Assembly: GCF_024609785.1 (NCBI RefSeq) | Contig: NZ_JANHJQ010000001.1 | Span: 344,019-408,018, forward strand | Source: Pseudalkalibacillus decolorationis | Lineage (GTDB): Bacteria; Bacillota; Bacilli; Bacillales; Fictibacillaceae | Direction of reading: 5' to 3' | DNA length: 64,000 bases | Part shown: one piece after another, positions 46,503 through 55,264 of the stretch | How the letters are laid out: every line of letters starts with the position of its first letter | How positions within the stretch are numbered: position 1 is the first letter of the stretch | Program-made: the position numbers and the translations under genes | Notes under the pieces: model-generated | Told to the model about the DNA's origin: nothing | The model's input: the letters and a program-made list of their open reading frames with translations, nothing else | The model's database searches: none

Positions 46503-47015
46503 TTAAAGGTCTTTTCGAATTTCCCGGACCACATGACTAATCTCCGGTAAAATCAACTTATTCATCGCGAGCTTGACCGCACCTGTTGATCCTGGCATCG
46601 AAAAGATTGCCGTATTTTCATATACACCTGCAATTGCTCTGCTTAACAATGCTGCAGAACCGATATCCTCAGTGTAACTTAACATACGGAATAGTTCACC
46701 AAAGCCAGGAATTTCTTTGCTAATGAGCTCTTTTACCACTTCGACAGTTACATCCCGCTTTGCAATACCGGTCCCTCCATTAATTAAAATAACATCAATT
46801 CTCTGATCGAATGTTCCTGTTCGAATCGCCTCTTCAATAAGAGTTGCTTCATCTTTAACGATGGTATACTCTACTATCGAATGACCTGCTTGTTGAAGTT
46901 CCTCTTTAATCCAATTCCCGCTTTTGTCCGTTTGTTCTATACGTGTGTCGCTCACCGTTATAATCATTGTGTTTACATGTTTGGGCGCTTCTCGCTTGTG
47001 TTCTTCTGCTCCCAT
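46503..47015 (-). CDS. moaB: Molybdenum cofactor biosynthesis protein MoaB
   Basis: MogA/MoaB-type protein that adenylates molybdopterin ahead of metal insertion. The motif NGGTGIAKRDVT and the end segment SMPGSTGAVKLAMNKLILPEI are those of the family. 170 residues, slightly long because of a charged N-terminal extension (GAEEHKREAPKH). No other moa gene is in the window. The stop codon sits at the edge of repeat C2. Confidence 0.93.
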   Translation of the reverse strand: MGAEEHKREAPKHVNTMIITVSDTRIEQTDKSGNWIKEELQQAGHSIVEYTIVKDEATLIEEAIRTGTFDQRIDVILINGGTGIAKRDVTVEVVKELISKEIPGFGELFRMLSYTEDIGSAALLSRAIAGVYENTAIFSMPGSTGAVKLAMNKLILPEISHVVREIRKDL

Positions 47016-47061
47016 ATTTTCAGGTCACCCCTTCATTATAAAAATCTAGATATGTACGTTT

Positions 47062-47898
47062 TTATTGTTTTTTATCTAAAAGCCATCGTTTTTGATAAAA
47101 TTGATTAGCGAAATCTGTAATTTGACGGGAGAGCTGATAATTTGTTGCTGCTCCATACACCATTCCCATTAAAGGTATTCCCTGAATCAGTCTTTTACGG
47201 AGCATAAACAAAACCGTACCTTTCCCAACTAAACCGACCAAATGTCTTATCCAGCGACTGTCAGCAACGACTTCTTCTGACTCAAAGAAATATGGATTTA
47301 ACTGTTGATCAGAAATATCAACCATCAATTGTTCCCACGCCTGACGCTGATGCTGACGAGGCAATGTGGCTGCATGGAAAACCTTCAATGATAGCATTGT
47401 CTCATATGGCTCATGAATGGGATACCCATACGACAAGGCAACAACTTGAATCGATCTGAGATGAGCTGCAATACTAGCCGGGATATCTAGTCCAAGAAAC
47501 AGAATTCCTCCTGCTCCACTTAAACCACCTTGAGCAAATGATAGTAACCGATGTTTCGCAACGTTATGATGAGCGATATATCGTAATTGTTCAATTCTGC
47601 AATCCTTGAGATCTTCCCATACTTTAACGTCCTTATTCATAGCTTGTATCGATAATAAGATCCGTTCTTTTGAATCCCGCTGAAACTGGGCATTTAAAAG
47701 AATTGAATGAAGATGAAAAAGTAGATTGTCTACAATTTGAAGGCTTTTGGTTTTATAAGAAGGAGTGAGTTTATCAAAAGCTTCATCAAACCATTTGCCA
47801 TATGTTTTACTAAAATCTGATGGATAATATGTAAAGTACTCCCTTTCCCATTTCTCAATGGAATACCAAACTTGTTTGTCATTCTTAGTCCAGTTCAA
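47062..47898 (-). CDS. EcsC family protein
   Basis: 278 residues from a TTG at 47896-47898 with GGAGGTG six bases before it; the in-frame ATG nine codons earlier has no ribosome site. The EcsC-family hallmarks GGLSGAGGILFLGLDIPASI, YGYPIHEPYE and TLPRQHQRQ are present. Two weakly hydrophobic stretches (about 125-150 and 220-245) may touch the membrane. EcsC is the third component encoded with the EcsAB ABC transporter; its role is not known. Here it is separate from any ecsAB. Confidence 0.85.
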   Translation of the reverse strand: MNWTKNDKQVWYSIEKWEREYFTYYPSDFSKTYGKWFDEAFDKLTPSYKTKSLQIVDNLLFHLHSILLNAQFQRDSKERILLSIQAMNKDVKVWEDLKDCRIEQLRYIAHHNVAKHRLLSFAQGGLSGAGGILFLGLDIPASIAAHLRSIQVVALSYGYPIHEPYETMLSLKVFHAATLPRQHQRQAWEQLMVDISDQQLNPYFFESEEVVADSRWIRHLVGLVGKGTVLFMLRKRLIQGIPLMGMVYGAATNYQLSRQITDFANQFYQKRWLLDKKQ

Positions 47899-47962
47899 AT
47901 TAAGCACCTCCAGCTTTTTTCCCATTATACCAAACTTAGCCTACTGTTTTGGGAATCTTGTA

Positions 47963-48003
47963 CACACAAAAGAGATTGCGGCTGAGCACAATCCCTTTTT
48001 TTG
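47963..48003 (-). terminator. Hairpin after ackA
   Basis: GGGATTG-TGCTCAGCCG-CAATCTC on the minus strand followed by TTTTGTG. Confidence 0.6.
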
Positions 48004-48012
48004 ATCCAGTAT

Positions 48013-49200
48013 TTAACTTGAAAGTCGAACAGTATCCCTTGCAATCATGACCTCTTCGTTTGTAGGAATGATCATTACTTTTACAGGAGAATGTGGGTAG
48101 TTTAGAAATGCTTCCTTCCCACGGACTTTATTTAAAGCAGGATCCCAATACACACCCATAAACTCAAGACCTCTCATTACTCGTTCACGGATTACATCGC
48201 TATTTTCTCCGATTCCAGCAGTAAAAATAATCGCATCGATTCCATGCATTTTAGCAGCATAGGATCCAATATACTTATGGATGCGCCCGGCAAATACATC
48301 TAAGGCAAGGAGCGCTCGTTCAATACCAGCCTCAGCCTTCTCCTCTATATCACGGAGATCGCTCGAAAATCCAGAAACCCCCAGTAATCCGCTCTCTTTA
48401 TTCAAGACATTGAGTACTTCTTCTGCGGTCTTACCCGTTTTCTGCATAATGTAAGGCAGTAGAGCGGGATCGATATTACCAGAGCGGGTTCCCATCGTAA
48501 CCCCAGCGAGCGGTGTAAATCCCATAGAAGTATCAATGGATTTTCCCCCTTCAATTGCTGCGATACTAGCCCCATTTCCAAGATGACAAGAGATAAGACG
48601 AAGCTGCTCAATTGGCCTTCCAAGCATTTCAGCACATCGTTGTGACACATACTTATGACTCGTGCCGTGGAATCCGTACTTACGAATCCCAAACTCTTTA
48701 TAATAATCATATGGGAGGCTATATAAAAATGAGCGTTCAGGCATCGTTTGATGGAAAGCTGTATCGAATACAGCAACAGCTGGTATATTGGGTAAAATCT
48801 CCTTGAACGCCTTGATACCAACAACATTTGCAGGGTTATGAAGAGGCGCAAGTTCAGATACTTCCTCGATTTCCTTTATCACATCATCAGTAATGAGCAC
48901 AGAATCGTTAAATTTCTCCCCACCATGAACTACACGATGACCGACACCCGTTATTTCATCATAAGAAGAAATAATCGAGTAGCCTGTTAATTTATCCAAG
49001 AGCATTTTGACAGCAACAGAGTGATCAGGTATATTGATCACTTCTTTTTTCTTTTCACGATCAACCTCAATTGTAAAAATGCTATCTTGAAGCCCGATAC
49101 GTTCGACAAGGCCTTTAGTGATCACGTCTTCCTCAGGCATGGTTAACAGTTGGAATTTTAGCGATGAACTTCCAGCGTTAATCGCCAGTATTTTATTCAT
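48013..49200 (-). CDS. ackA: Acetate kinase
   Basis: Makes ATP and acetate from acetyl phosphate in overflow metabolism. N-terminal [23 protein letters not shown] with the catalytic Arg, [12 protein letters not shown] and [10 protein letters not shown]. 395 residues, standard. A perfect cre-like palindrome lies 82 bp upstream of the ATG and just before the -35 region, the arrangement for CcpA activation seen at ackA of B. subtilis. Confidence 0.97.
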   Translation of the reverse strand: MNKILAINAGSSSLKFQLLTMPEEDVITKGLVERIGLQDSIFTIEVDREKKKEVINIPDHSVAVKMLLDKLTGYSIISSYDEITGVGHRVVHGGEKFNDSVLITDDVIKEIEEVSELAPLHNPANVVGIKAFKEILPNIPAVAVFDTAFHQTMPERSFLYSLPYDYYKEFGIRKYGFHGTSHKYVSQRCAEMLGRPIEQLRLISCHLGNGASIAAIEGGKSIDTSMGFTPLAGVTMGTRSGNIDPALLPYIMQKTGKTAEEVLNVLNKESGLLGVSGFSSDLRDIEEKAEAGIERALLALDVFAGRIHKYIGSYAAKMHGIDAIIFTAGIGENSDVIRERVMRGLEFMGVYWDPALNKVRGKEAFLNYPHSPVKVMIIPTNEEVMIARDTVRLSS

Positions 49201-49281
49201 TAATCGACATCTCCTTTGTCGTTGAAGCTCATGAATCTAAGCTACTCCATTAAACCACCATAAGGACATGCACTGCAAGGT

Positions 49282-49297
49282 GGGTAAGCGTTTACCC
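49282..49297. promoter_or_regulatory. cre site upstream of ackA
   Basis: GGGTAAGCGTTTACCC matches the core TAAGCGNTTAC-like cre pattern and is almost perfectly palindromic. The likely promoter is TTGCAG-18-TTTAAT immediately downstream on the minus strand, so bound CcpA would activate. Confidence 0.75.
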
Positions 49298-49337
49298 TTT
49301 AAATTCTTTATTTTCAGATTCCTCAAAAGACTCAAAT

Positions 49338-50327
49338 TTAACTCTTAAACGAACCCGAGAACCAACTATCAATCTTCAGCATTATATTCTGAAGTGCCTT
49401 TGGTTCTGAGAAGCTAGGCAACTCTGCCATAAGTGCTTCTTTTGGTGGGCGTACTCCCTCCCCCTTCTTTTGCAAAAAGAAGATACTTTTCGCTTGTTCC
49501 TCTTTCTTAAACATCGTTAGAGGTAATTGAAGCAGACCGTGTATTACAGCCTCGTCCTTTAAGAATTGATTCAACCTTTTTGACTCATCACCAGCAAATA
49601 AGAAGTTTGGAATAATGAAAAAAAGATAGCCACCATCTTTAGTATGGTTCAATGCTTGTTCAATCATTAAGTGGTGCGAAAAAGAATGTCCACTCCCTGC
49701 TTTTAATTGATAGTTCGAAGCGGTCTGTTCATCTGGATAATAGCCGACAGGAAGATCTGATACAACCAAATCTACTGGATCAATCATAAGTGGCTGTATG
49801 CTATCTTGATGATATAACTGAATATCCTGTTCTTGAGCATTCATGCTGACATAAGCTAGTTTAATCATCGTTTCATCTACTTCAGCCCCATAGCTGAAAA
49901 TAGGCTTGGCTTGCTGATTTAAGATTGCTGAAACAAGGTTTCCTGTTCCAATCGCCGGGTCTAATAAAGTGACTCGGTCTTTATTCGGGATCGTTTTATT
50001 GACCAAGTACCCCATAAACATTGCCACAGCATCTGGTGTCATAGCGTGCTGTGATTGCATATTTTTTTGCATTCCCTTTAAAATTGCCAGTTGGAATCCT
50101 TTGCGAATTTCCTCTTTAGATAGCTCTTCAAATTGAATTTTATTGTAATAAGATAAGAGCGCCTCGGTTGTTTGCTTGTCAAAAGTGTCAGGTAATCCAC
50201 CTTGTAATAAATACTCTCCCGTTTCTATTAGTGTGTCTAAATAAGATTTCTTGCTTTTATTGGAAAGGATCGATGCTGTATTATGTAACATTTCATATAA
50301 CGTTTCTACCTTTTTAAAATCTGGCAT
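49338..50327 (-). CDS. ytxK: Class I SAM-dependent methyltransferase YtxK
   Basis: 329 residues resembling the N6-adenine DNA methylases of restriction systems: motif I region LLDPAIGTGNLVSAIL and a catalytic-motif position reading DLVVSDLPVGYYP (DLPV in place of NPPY). The N-terminal helical segment (1-95) recalls HsdM. No restriction or specificity gene is nearby, and ytxK-ackA is a conserved pair in bacilli, so this is a household gene of unknown target, not part of a defence system. Confidence 0.9.
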   Translation of the reverse strand: MPDFKKVETLYEMLHNTASILSNKSKKSYLDTLIETGEYLLQGGLPDTFDKQTTEALLSYYNKIQFEELSKEEIRKGFQLAILKGMQKNMQSQHAMTPDAVAMFMGYLVNKTIPNKDRVTLLDPAIGTGNLVSAILNQQAKPIFSYGAEVDETMIKLAYVSMNAQEQDIQLYHQDSIQPLMIDPVDLVVSDLPVGYYPDEQTASNYQLKAGSGHSFSHHLMIEQALNHTKDGGYLFFIIPNFLFAGDESKRLNQFLKDEAVIHGLLQLPLTMFKKEEQAKSIFFLQKKGEGVRPPKEALMAELPSFSEPKALQNIMLKIDSWFSGSFKS

Positions 50328-50367
50328 GCCTAAGCCCTCCTATACGTTCTTCTGAGCCTATTGTAAC

Positions 50368-50464
50368 ATAAAGAAAACTCGGCGATTGCCGAGCCTTTAG
50401 GCGAAGTCAGAGCTGTAGTTGAACTTATACTATAGAAAGTATTTATACTTTCTTAACGTGAAAT
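50368..50464 (+). repeat. Family A repeat, copy A7 with compensated first stem
   Basis: Head ATAAAGAAAACTCGGC. The first hairpin reads CTCGGC-GATT-GCCGAG in place of CTTGGC/GCCAAG, so both sides of one base pair have changed. The middle is degenerate, and the tail ATACTTTCTTAACGTG is conserved. Between ytxK and tpx. Confidence 0.8.
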
Positions 50465-50470
50465 AAAAAG

Positions 50471-50497
50471 CAAAAAGAGACTCATTTGATGAGCCTC
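50471..50497 (-). terminator. Terminator of tpx
   Basis: GGCTCAT-CAA-ATGAGTC with a G-U pair, then TCTTTTTG on the minus strand. Confidence 0.75.
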
Positions 50498-50523
50498 CTC
50501 CAAGTATCATTAATTGGTTTTAC

Positions 50524-51024
50524 TTAGTTTGCTGATTTTGCAGCTTCAATTGCTGCTTCATAATCTGGGTGGTTCGTTGCTTCACTAACGTATTCTACAT
50601 AGGTTACTTTATTATTACTATCAACAACAAAGACTGCCCGAGTTAGTAGTCTTAGCTCTTCGATTGCAACACCATATGCTTTTCCAAACGAAAGGTCACG
50701 GTGATCAGAAAGAGTTTGTACATTTTCTACACCAGCAGCTGCACACCATCTCTTTTGAGCGAATGGAAGGTCATTGCTGATTGTTAGGATGTTTACATTG
50801 TCAAGGTTGCCTGCTTCTTCGTTGAAACGACGAACTTCTTGATCACAAACTCCAGTATCGACGGAAGGTACAGATGTAATGATACGAACTGTGCCTTTTG
50901 TGTCCTCAAGCGTTACTTCTGATAAATCATTTGCTAGCACTTTAAAGTCAGGAGCATTATCTCCTACCTTTACTTCATTTCCTAATAGAGTAATCGGGTT
51001 TTCTTTAAACGTTACGGATGCCAT
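50524..51024 (-). CDS. tpx: Thiol peroxidase Tpx (atypical 2-Cys peroxiredoxin)
   Basis: Reduces peroxides in the cytoplasm. Starting at [10 protein letters not shown], the peroxidatic cysteine is C60 ([15 protein letters not shown]) and the resolving cysteine C94 (KRWCAAAG), both at the expected positions. 166 residues. An in-frame TTG two codons upstream is better spaced from GAAGGAG and could be used instead; the effect is two residues. Confidence 0.95.
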   Translation of the reverse strand: MASVTFKENPITLLGNEVKVGDNAPDFKVLANDLSEVTLEDTKGTVRIITSVPSVDTGVCDQEVRRFNEEAGNLDNVNILTISNDLPFAQKRWCAAAGVENVQTLSDHRDLSFGKAYGVAIEELRLLTRAVFVVDSNNKVTYVEYVSEATNHPDYEAAIEAAKSAN

Positions 51025-51095
51025 TGTCAAAACAACTCCTTCAATAATATATATACTAGACAAGTTTAATCTTAAACTTTACAGGATATTGTTTC

Positions 51096-51131
51096 AAGTT
51101 TGGCGATTACCTTAGTTGCATGTATGCTTAT
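51096..51131 (+). repeat. Family A fragment A8
   Basis: TTTGGCGATTACCTTAGTTG (51099-51118) then CATGTATGCTTATAG, a middle piece related to copy A3 without head or tail. Confidence 0.55.
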
Positions 51132-51157
51132 AGAACGTTTGTATCTCCACCTTGAGA

Positions 51158-51199
51158 AAAAAGGTGATGACTCTTTATTTGAGTCACCACCTTTTTGTG
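51158..51199. terminator. Bidirectional terminator of ytfIJ
   Basis: AAAAAGGTGATGACTC-TTTATTT-GAGTCACCACCTTTTT; strong stem with one bulged base, A-run and T-run on either side. Confidence 0.88.
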
Positions 51200-51210
51200 A
51201 ACTATGTTCT

Positions 51211-51699
51211 TTAAAAATCAAGGTCCTGCTTCGGACGACGTTCTGTTCTTCGATGTGTTTGTTGTTGATCCGAATGTTGCTGCTGACCTGATTGCTGTTG
51301 TGAATTATTGTTCATCATTCTTTGAATTTTATCGACAACTGACGGAGCTAAATCAAGTAATCGTTCATATAAGTGGGTACTGTTATCAAGATGTATCGTT
51401 TTCACCCCGGAAGAGTTTACAATCAAAAATGCAATAGGGGTAATCGATACTCCTCCACCACTACCTCCACCAAATGGCAATGAATCTCCTTCATTAGAGC
51501 CACCACGCGATTGTTGCTCTGAGGACGCTTTAAACTGACTGCCCCCAGCGGCAAAACCAAATCCTACCTTCGAAACTGTTAAGATGACACTTCCATCTGG
51601 TGTTTCAACTGGATCACCAATGATTGTGTTGACATCGATCATCTCTTTAATATTTTCCATCGCTGTTTGCATCAAACCCTGGATTGGATGTTCTGACAT
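51211..51699 (-). CDS. ytfJ: Sporulation protein YtfJ (GerW family)
   Basis: 162 residues. The GerW-like core is IIGDPVETPDGSVILTVSKVGFGFAAGG and VSITPIAFLIV, followed by a Gln- and Arg-rich low-complexity tail (about 130-162). In B. subtilis YtfJ is a sporulation-associated protein made in the forespore. It starts 53 bp inside the end of ytfI. Confidence 0.9.
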   Translation of the reverse strand: MSEHPIQGLMQTAMENIKEMIDVNTIIGDPVETPDGSVILTVSKVGFGFAAGGSQFKASSEQQSRGGSNEGDSLPFGGGSGGGVSITPIAFLIVNSSGVKTIHLDNSTHLYERLLDLAPSVVDKIQRMMNNNSQQQSGQQQHSDQQQTHRRTERRPKQDLDF

Positions 51700-52342
51700 G
51701 ATGTTCCCTTCCTTTCCAATTTTTTGCGACCTGAAACGCTGCGAACATAGCTTGTCCTAAACGAAATGAAAAAATACATACAAACCTAGTATTTACTACA
51801 TTAATTTGAAAGGAAGGAGTAACCTCAATTATAGGAGGTACTTTCATTGTTGCTGTGAAACTAAGAAACCCAGCAATACTACCCTTTATTGACCACAATA
51901 GCCCAGAAAATATACCAGTTGATGCTGCATCCCCAGTTCCAATTTGGCTTTCCCATAATAGTTTCTCGAAAGTAATTCGTTTAAAAAATCGTCGAACGAT
52001 TCTACCAAGTTGATATACGGAATCCACATACTCTTTGACTTTTTCAATTCTATGAATGAGAGTGTCTGCTTCTACCGTAAAATCTTTTTGCGACTCCTTT
52101 TTTTTGTTGCCAAACTCGCTCTTTGTCTGAACGTGCAATTGAGCGTTATCCCCAGCGACATCTGTTTCATCCAAAGGAAGTTGCCACGAATAATGAATAA
52201 GTCCTTTCAGAAATTGCGCCTTAATTAGTAGGTTATCCCGACCTAATTGGTGCCCGTATATAACTGAAATCCGAACTTTACTCATTAAAATAATGGTTAA
52301 GAGTATCACAACCACAATACCAATTCCAATAACCCAATACAT
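51647..52342 (-). CDS. ytfI: DUF2953 protein YtfI
   Basis: 231 residues: one N-terminal membrane anchor (about 3-21, VIGIGIVVVILLTIILM), then a cytoplasmic or surface domain and a further hydrophobic stretch (about 140-160). DUF2953 is limited to spore formers and paired with ytfJ. The last 17 codons overlap the start of ytfJ in another frame. Role unknown. Confidence 0.85.
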   Translation of the reverse strand: MYWVIGIGIVVVILLTIILMSKVRISVIYGHQLGRDNLLIKAQFLKGLIHYSWQLPLDETDVAGDNAQLHVQTKSEFGNKKKESQKDFTVEADTLIHRIEKVKEYVDSVYQLGRIVRRFFKRITFEKLLWESQIGTGDAASTGIFSGLLWSIKGSIAGFLSFTATMKVPPIIEVTPSFQINVVNTRFVCIFSFRLGQAMFAAFQVAKNWKGREHHVRTSNPGFDANSDGKY

Positions 52343-52371
52343 CTTCCTCCACCTCAGACTCAGGGAATGCT

Positions 52372-52408
52372 TCTATACCTCTTAACGTGTAAAGAAAACT
52401 TTCTTACC
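52372..52408 (+). repeat. Family A fragment A9 (tail joined to head)
   Basis: TATACCTCTTAACGTGTAAAG joins directly to AAAACTTTCTTA: the 3' tail of one copy runs into the 5' head of another. Confidence 0.55.
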
Positions 52409-52410
52409 TA

Positions 52411-52452
52411 TAAAAAAAGCCCTATCAGCATTATGTACTGACAAGGCTTATT
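52411..52452 (-). terminator. Terminator of sppA-yteJ
   Basis: AAGCCTTGTCAG-TACATAATG-CTGATAGGGCTT with a bulge and G-U pairs, then TTTTTTT on the minus strand. Confidence 0.8.
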
Positions 52453-52458
52453 GAATAC

Positions 52459-52953
52459 CTATTTCTGTGTATGGATTACTCTTGTATCTGCAAAAATATC
52501 GTGTAGTGCTTTCTTTTCGGGGGTAACACCCGTAATTATATACCCGATCCAGGTTACCTTACTAATAAAGCGACCTACCACCTCTCGAAACAAAATCGTT
52601 GACCATGGGACTTTTGTATTCAAGTCTTTCGTAACCACACGAATCGCAAAGACCATTTTTCCAAGCGTCTGTCCAAAAAATCGTGTGAGCAAGCTAAAAT
52701 ACAAAAAGAAGATGATAGTTGTGGATACAGCCCCAACCGAAAACATAGATGTTTCATCGAGGGGTATTTCAAACCCGCGTAAAATGGGGTATACCACAAC
52801 TCGATATAAGCTTCCGATAACAATTAAATCAAGCAAATACGCCCAAAACCTCATCCAAAACCCTGCGTAAGTACCGACTTTTGCTTTTGGTTTGATGGGA
52901 TCAGACGGTTCCTCCGTCTCCAATTGTTCGTCTTGTGATACAGAATGTTCCAT
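52459..52953 (-). CDS. yteJ: RDD family membrane protein YteJ
   Basis: 164 residues from the ATG at 52951-52953, which has AGGAGG directly upstream. The frame runs open further but without a ribosome site. RDD signature: GFWMRFWAYLLDLIVIG (Arg, Asp), with three to four membrane segments. Paired with sppA; in B. subtilis sppA and yteJ form an operon implicated in resistance to lantibiotics. Its start lies 11 bp before the end of sppA in spacing terms (gap of 10 bp). Confidence 0.9.
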   Translation of the reverse strand: MEHSVSQDEQLETEEPSDPIKPKAKVGTYAGFWMRFWAYLLDLIVIGSLYRVVVYPILRGFEIPLDETSMFSVGAVSTTIIFFLYFSLLTRFFGQTLGKMVFAIRVVTKDLNTKVPWSTILFREVVGRFISKVTWIGYIITGVTPEKKALHDIFADTRVIHTQK

Positions 52954-52963
52954 TACAATCCTC

Positions 52964-53968
52964 CTATTCCGTATACAAATATTTAATTTGTGGTGTATTT
53001 GTTTGGTTGAACAGCTTTTGAATGCCAAGCAGATCATTGTTAGGATTCAGGACTTTATTAGCAGTCATTGTTAGGAATGAATCCAGTCCAACCGCAGTTT
53101 CGTAACGTACAACCTTTAGATGTGAGTTACCAAGTTTCTTTTTCATTGACTTTATCGTATCTTCAAGGTCTCCTAATTCATCGACTAAATTTAATGATTT
53201 AGCTTGTGTCCCATCGTAAACTCTGCCATCTGCTAGTTCACGAACCTTCTCTTCTGGGATTCCTCTTCCCTTTGCGATGACATTTACAAATTGATCATAG
53301 GAGTTATCGACAATTGATTGTAAAATATTTCGCTCTTCCTCAGTCATATCCCTTGTTGGTGAAAGGATATCCTTATGAATTCCGCTCTTTATTGTTTCCC
53401 ACTTAACCCCAAGCTTTTCTGCTAGTTCACCATAATTCATTGATTGAATGATTACCCCTAGGGATCCTGTCAATGTGGATGGGTGGGCATATATTTTATC
53501 CGCAGGTGTTGAAATATAATAGCCTCCAGAAGCCGCCATAGTTCCCATCGATATGTATATAGGCTTTTCGTGCTTCTTTTGAATTTCTTTAATTTTGTCA
53601 TGGATTTCAGCACTTTCAACCACTCCACCGCCTGGACTATTAACGCGAAGAATAATCCCTTCTACATCGTTACTTTCTCCAGCGTGTTCGAGCATCTCAA
53701 GAAATTGTCGATGATTATAACCCGCGCTCTGGAAAACAGATGTTGCAGAACCTGTATCCTGAATGACTCCCTGAACCGTGAGTACAGCAATCTTATTAGT
53801 GGAACTTCCTTTTTCAATGATCTCTTCCGAGAACTTTTCCTCATCAGATAATATGTCTTGAAAATTGGCAAAGTTAGTAGTGGCAGCTGAGGACCAAAAA
53901 TTGATGACAACCGATCCAATAAATAAGAAGACGGCTATCCCCAGAGCTGCCCAACGTTTTCCGTTCAT
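52964..53968 (-). CDS. sppA: Signal peptide peptidase SppA
   Basis: Membrane-anchored serine protease that degrades leftover signal peptides. One N-terminal anchor (about 5-22). The S49 core contains LRVNSPGGGVVES, MGTMAASGGYYIST and TLTGSLGVIIQ with the Ser of the Ser-Lys dyad, and the Lys region WETIKSGIHKDILSP. 334 residues from the ATG at 53966-53968 (AAGGAGG upstream), the length of B. subtilis SppA. Confidence 0.94.
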   Translation of the reverse strand: MNGKRWAALGIAVFLFIGSVVINFWSSAATTNFANFQDILSDEEKFSEEIIEKGSSTNKIAVLTVQGVIQDTGSATSVFQSAGYNHRQFLEMLEHAGESNDVEGIILRVNSPGGGVVESAEIHDKIKEIQKKHEKPIYISMGTMAASGGYYISTPADKIYAHPSTLTGSLGVIIQSMNYGELAEKLGVKWETIKSGIHKDILSPTRDMTEEERNILQSIVDNSYDQFVNVIAKGRGIPEEKVRELADGRVYDGTQAKSLNLVDELGDLEDTIKSMKKKLGNSHLKVVRYETAVGLDSFLTMTANKVLNPNNDLLGIQKLFNQTNTPQIKYLYTE

Positions 53969-54092
53969 TTTATGCCTCCTTCGAATTTGTACTAATTGGT
54001 ATAATGTACAATACCTGTTCAAGAATACCATATTTTTAAAGAAAACGCGTAAGCAGATTTGACAAAAGGGTGAGATAAAACGAAGATAAAAT

Positions 54093-54246
54093 AAGAAAAG
54101 CGCAAGCGCCCTGCTTAGCCACGAAGGTCACTGGAAGACCGACGAGGAGGCTGTTGCCGCCGCAGGAGGACTGAAGTGATCCAAGTGGCTAGGCGCTGGA
54201 GCTAGACATCACTTCTATGCCTACAAAATTTTATACTTTCTTATCT
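54093..54246 (+). repeat. Family B repeat, copy B4
   Basis: AGAAAAGCGCAAGCGCCC at the left, TAGCCAC paired with GTGGCTA inside, AGCGCC/GGCGCT outside, end GGCGCTGGAGCTAGACAT and tail TTTTATACTTTCTTATC. The middle GACCGACGAGGAGGCTG differs from B1 and B2 and matches B3. It is part of the 432-bp gap between sppA and nadF. Confidence 0.82.
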
Positions 54247-54249
54247 CTT

Positions 54250-54335
54250 AAGAAAAGCGCAAGCGAGCGCCCTGGGTAGTCACGAAGGTCACTGGAAGCC
54301 CCTTCGAAGAGGCTGTCACCGCCGGACTTTCTTTA
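54250..54335 (+). repeat. Family B repeat, truncated copy B5
   Basis: A second left half, AAGAAAAGCGCAAGCGAGCG, directly follows B4, continuing CACGAAGGTCACTGGAAG and GAGGCTGTCACCGCC before similarity is lost. It lacks the closing right arm. Confidence 0.65.
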
Positions 54336-54400
54336 CTTGTACAGAAAATCTTTATAAGTACCGAAGACTTTTACTCAAACTTCACATAGGGAGGAAAAGA

Positions 54401-55198
54401 ATGTCTGAACGAAAAAACATTTATTTTTTTCATAAAACGGCTACACCTTTTGAAGATAAAATTAAGCGTTTAAAAAGCGTTGCACTGGATAACGGATTTA
54501 ACCTAGTTGATCAATTTGAAGACGCAAACATCATCGCAAGTATCGGCGGGGATGGTGCTTTTTTACAAAGTGTTCGTAAAACCGGTTTTAGAGACGATGT
54601 CCTATATGTTGGTGTAAGCACAGGTCAGCTTGGCTTTTACTGCGACTTTGTACTAGACGATATATCAGGAATGCTCGATGCAATGATGAATGAGCAAATC
54701 GAAGTACGACGATACCCAACCATCCAAGTTCAAATCGATAAGGATGCCTCATTCTATTGTTTAAACGAATGTTCAATCCGATCTGGTATTATCAAGACTT
54801 TATCACTTGATCTCTACATTGATGAATTATTTTTCGAGAGATTTAAAGGGGACGGAATGGTGATCTCAACACCGACCGGAAGTACGGGTTATAATAAATC
54901 ACTAAATGGATCCATCGTGGACCCAAAACTTCCTTGTATGCAGATAAGTGAGGTTGCTTCAATAAACAATAACCATTATCGTACACTAGGTTCCTCTTTC
55001 ATTCTAAGTAACCAGCGGACTTTAGAAATAAGGATGGTTAACGACGGCAATACGTTTCCGATTATCGGTATGGATAATGAAGCACTAAGTATCCGAAACA
55101 GTCAGTTTATCCGAATACAATTAACGGATAAACGGATCAAGACTGTTAAGTTAAAAGATAATTCTTTTTGGCATAAAGTTAAACGAAGTTTCTTATAA
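54401..55198 (+). CDS. nadF: NAD kinase
   Basis: Phosphorylates NAD to NADP. Contains the NAD-kinase GGDG motif (ASIGGDGAFLQSV), the LYVGVSTGQLGFYCDF segment and the Gly-rich GDGMVISTPTGSTGYNKSL loop. 265 residues. The sequence and place (between sppA and ytcJ) fit the second NAD kinase of bacilli, YtdI/NadF. GGGAGG lies seven bases before the ATG. Confidence 0.93.
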   Translation: MSERKNIYFFHKTATPFEDKIKRLKSVALDNGFNLVDQFEDANIIASIGGDGAFLQSVRKTGFRDDVLYVGVSTGQLGFYCDFVLDDISGMLDAMMNEQIEVRRYPTIQVQIDKDASFYCLNECSIRSGIIKTLSLDLYIDELFFERFKGDGMVISTPTGSTGYNKSLNGSIVDPKLPCMQISEVASINNNHYRTLGSSFILSNQRTLEIRMVNDGNTFPIIGMDNEALSIRNSQFIRIQLTDKRIKTVKLKDNSFWHKVKRSFL

Positions 55199-55208
55199 TT
55201 CGTGTTCA

Positions 55209-55260
55209 ACAGTAAAGAGGAGCGGGGCTGATTTGTCTGCCCTACTCCTCTTCTTTATCG
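55209..55260. terminator. Bidirectional terminator between nadF and ytcJ
   Basis: AAAGAGGAG and CTCCTCTT arms with inner GGGC/GCCC around a TGATTTGTCT loop, T-rich on both ends. Confidence 0.85.
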
Positions 55261-55264
55261 GAAT

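Noticed and set aside
49338..50327. YtxK methyltransferase as part of a restriction or phage-defence system
   Set aside because: No specificity or nuclease gene nearby; ytxK-ackA is a conserved housekeeping neighbourhood in bacilli.
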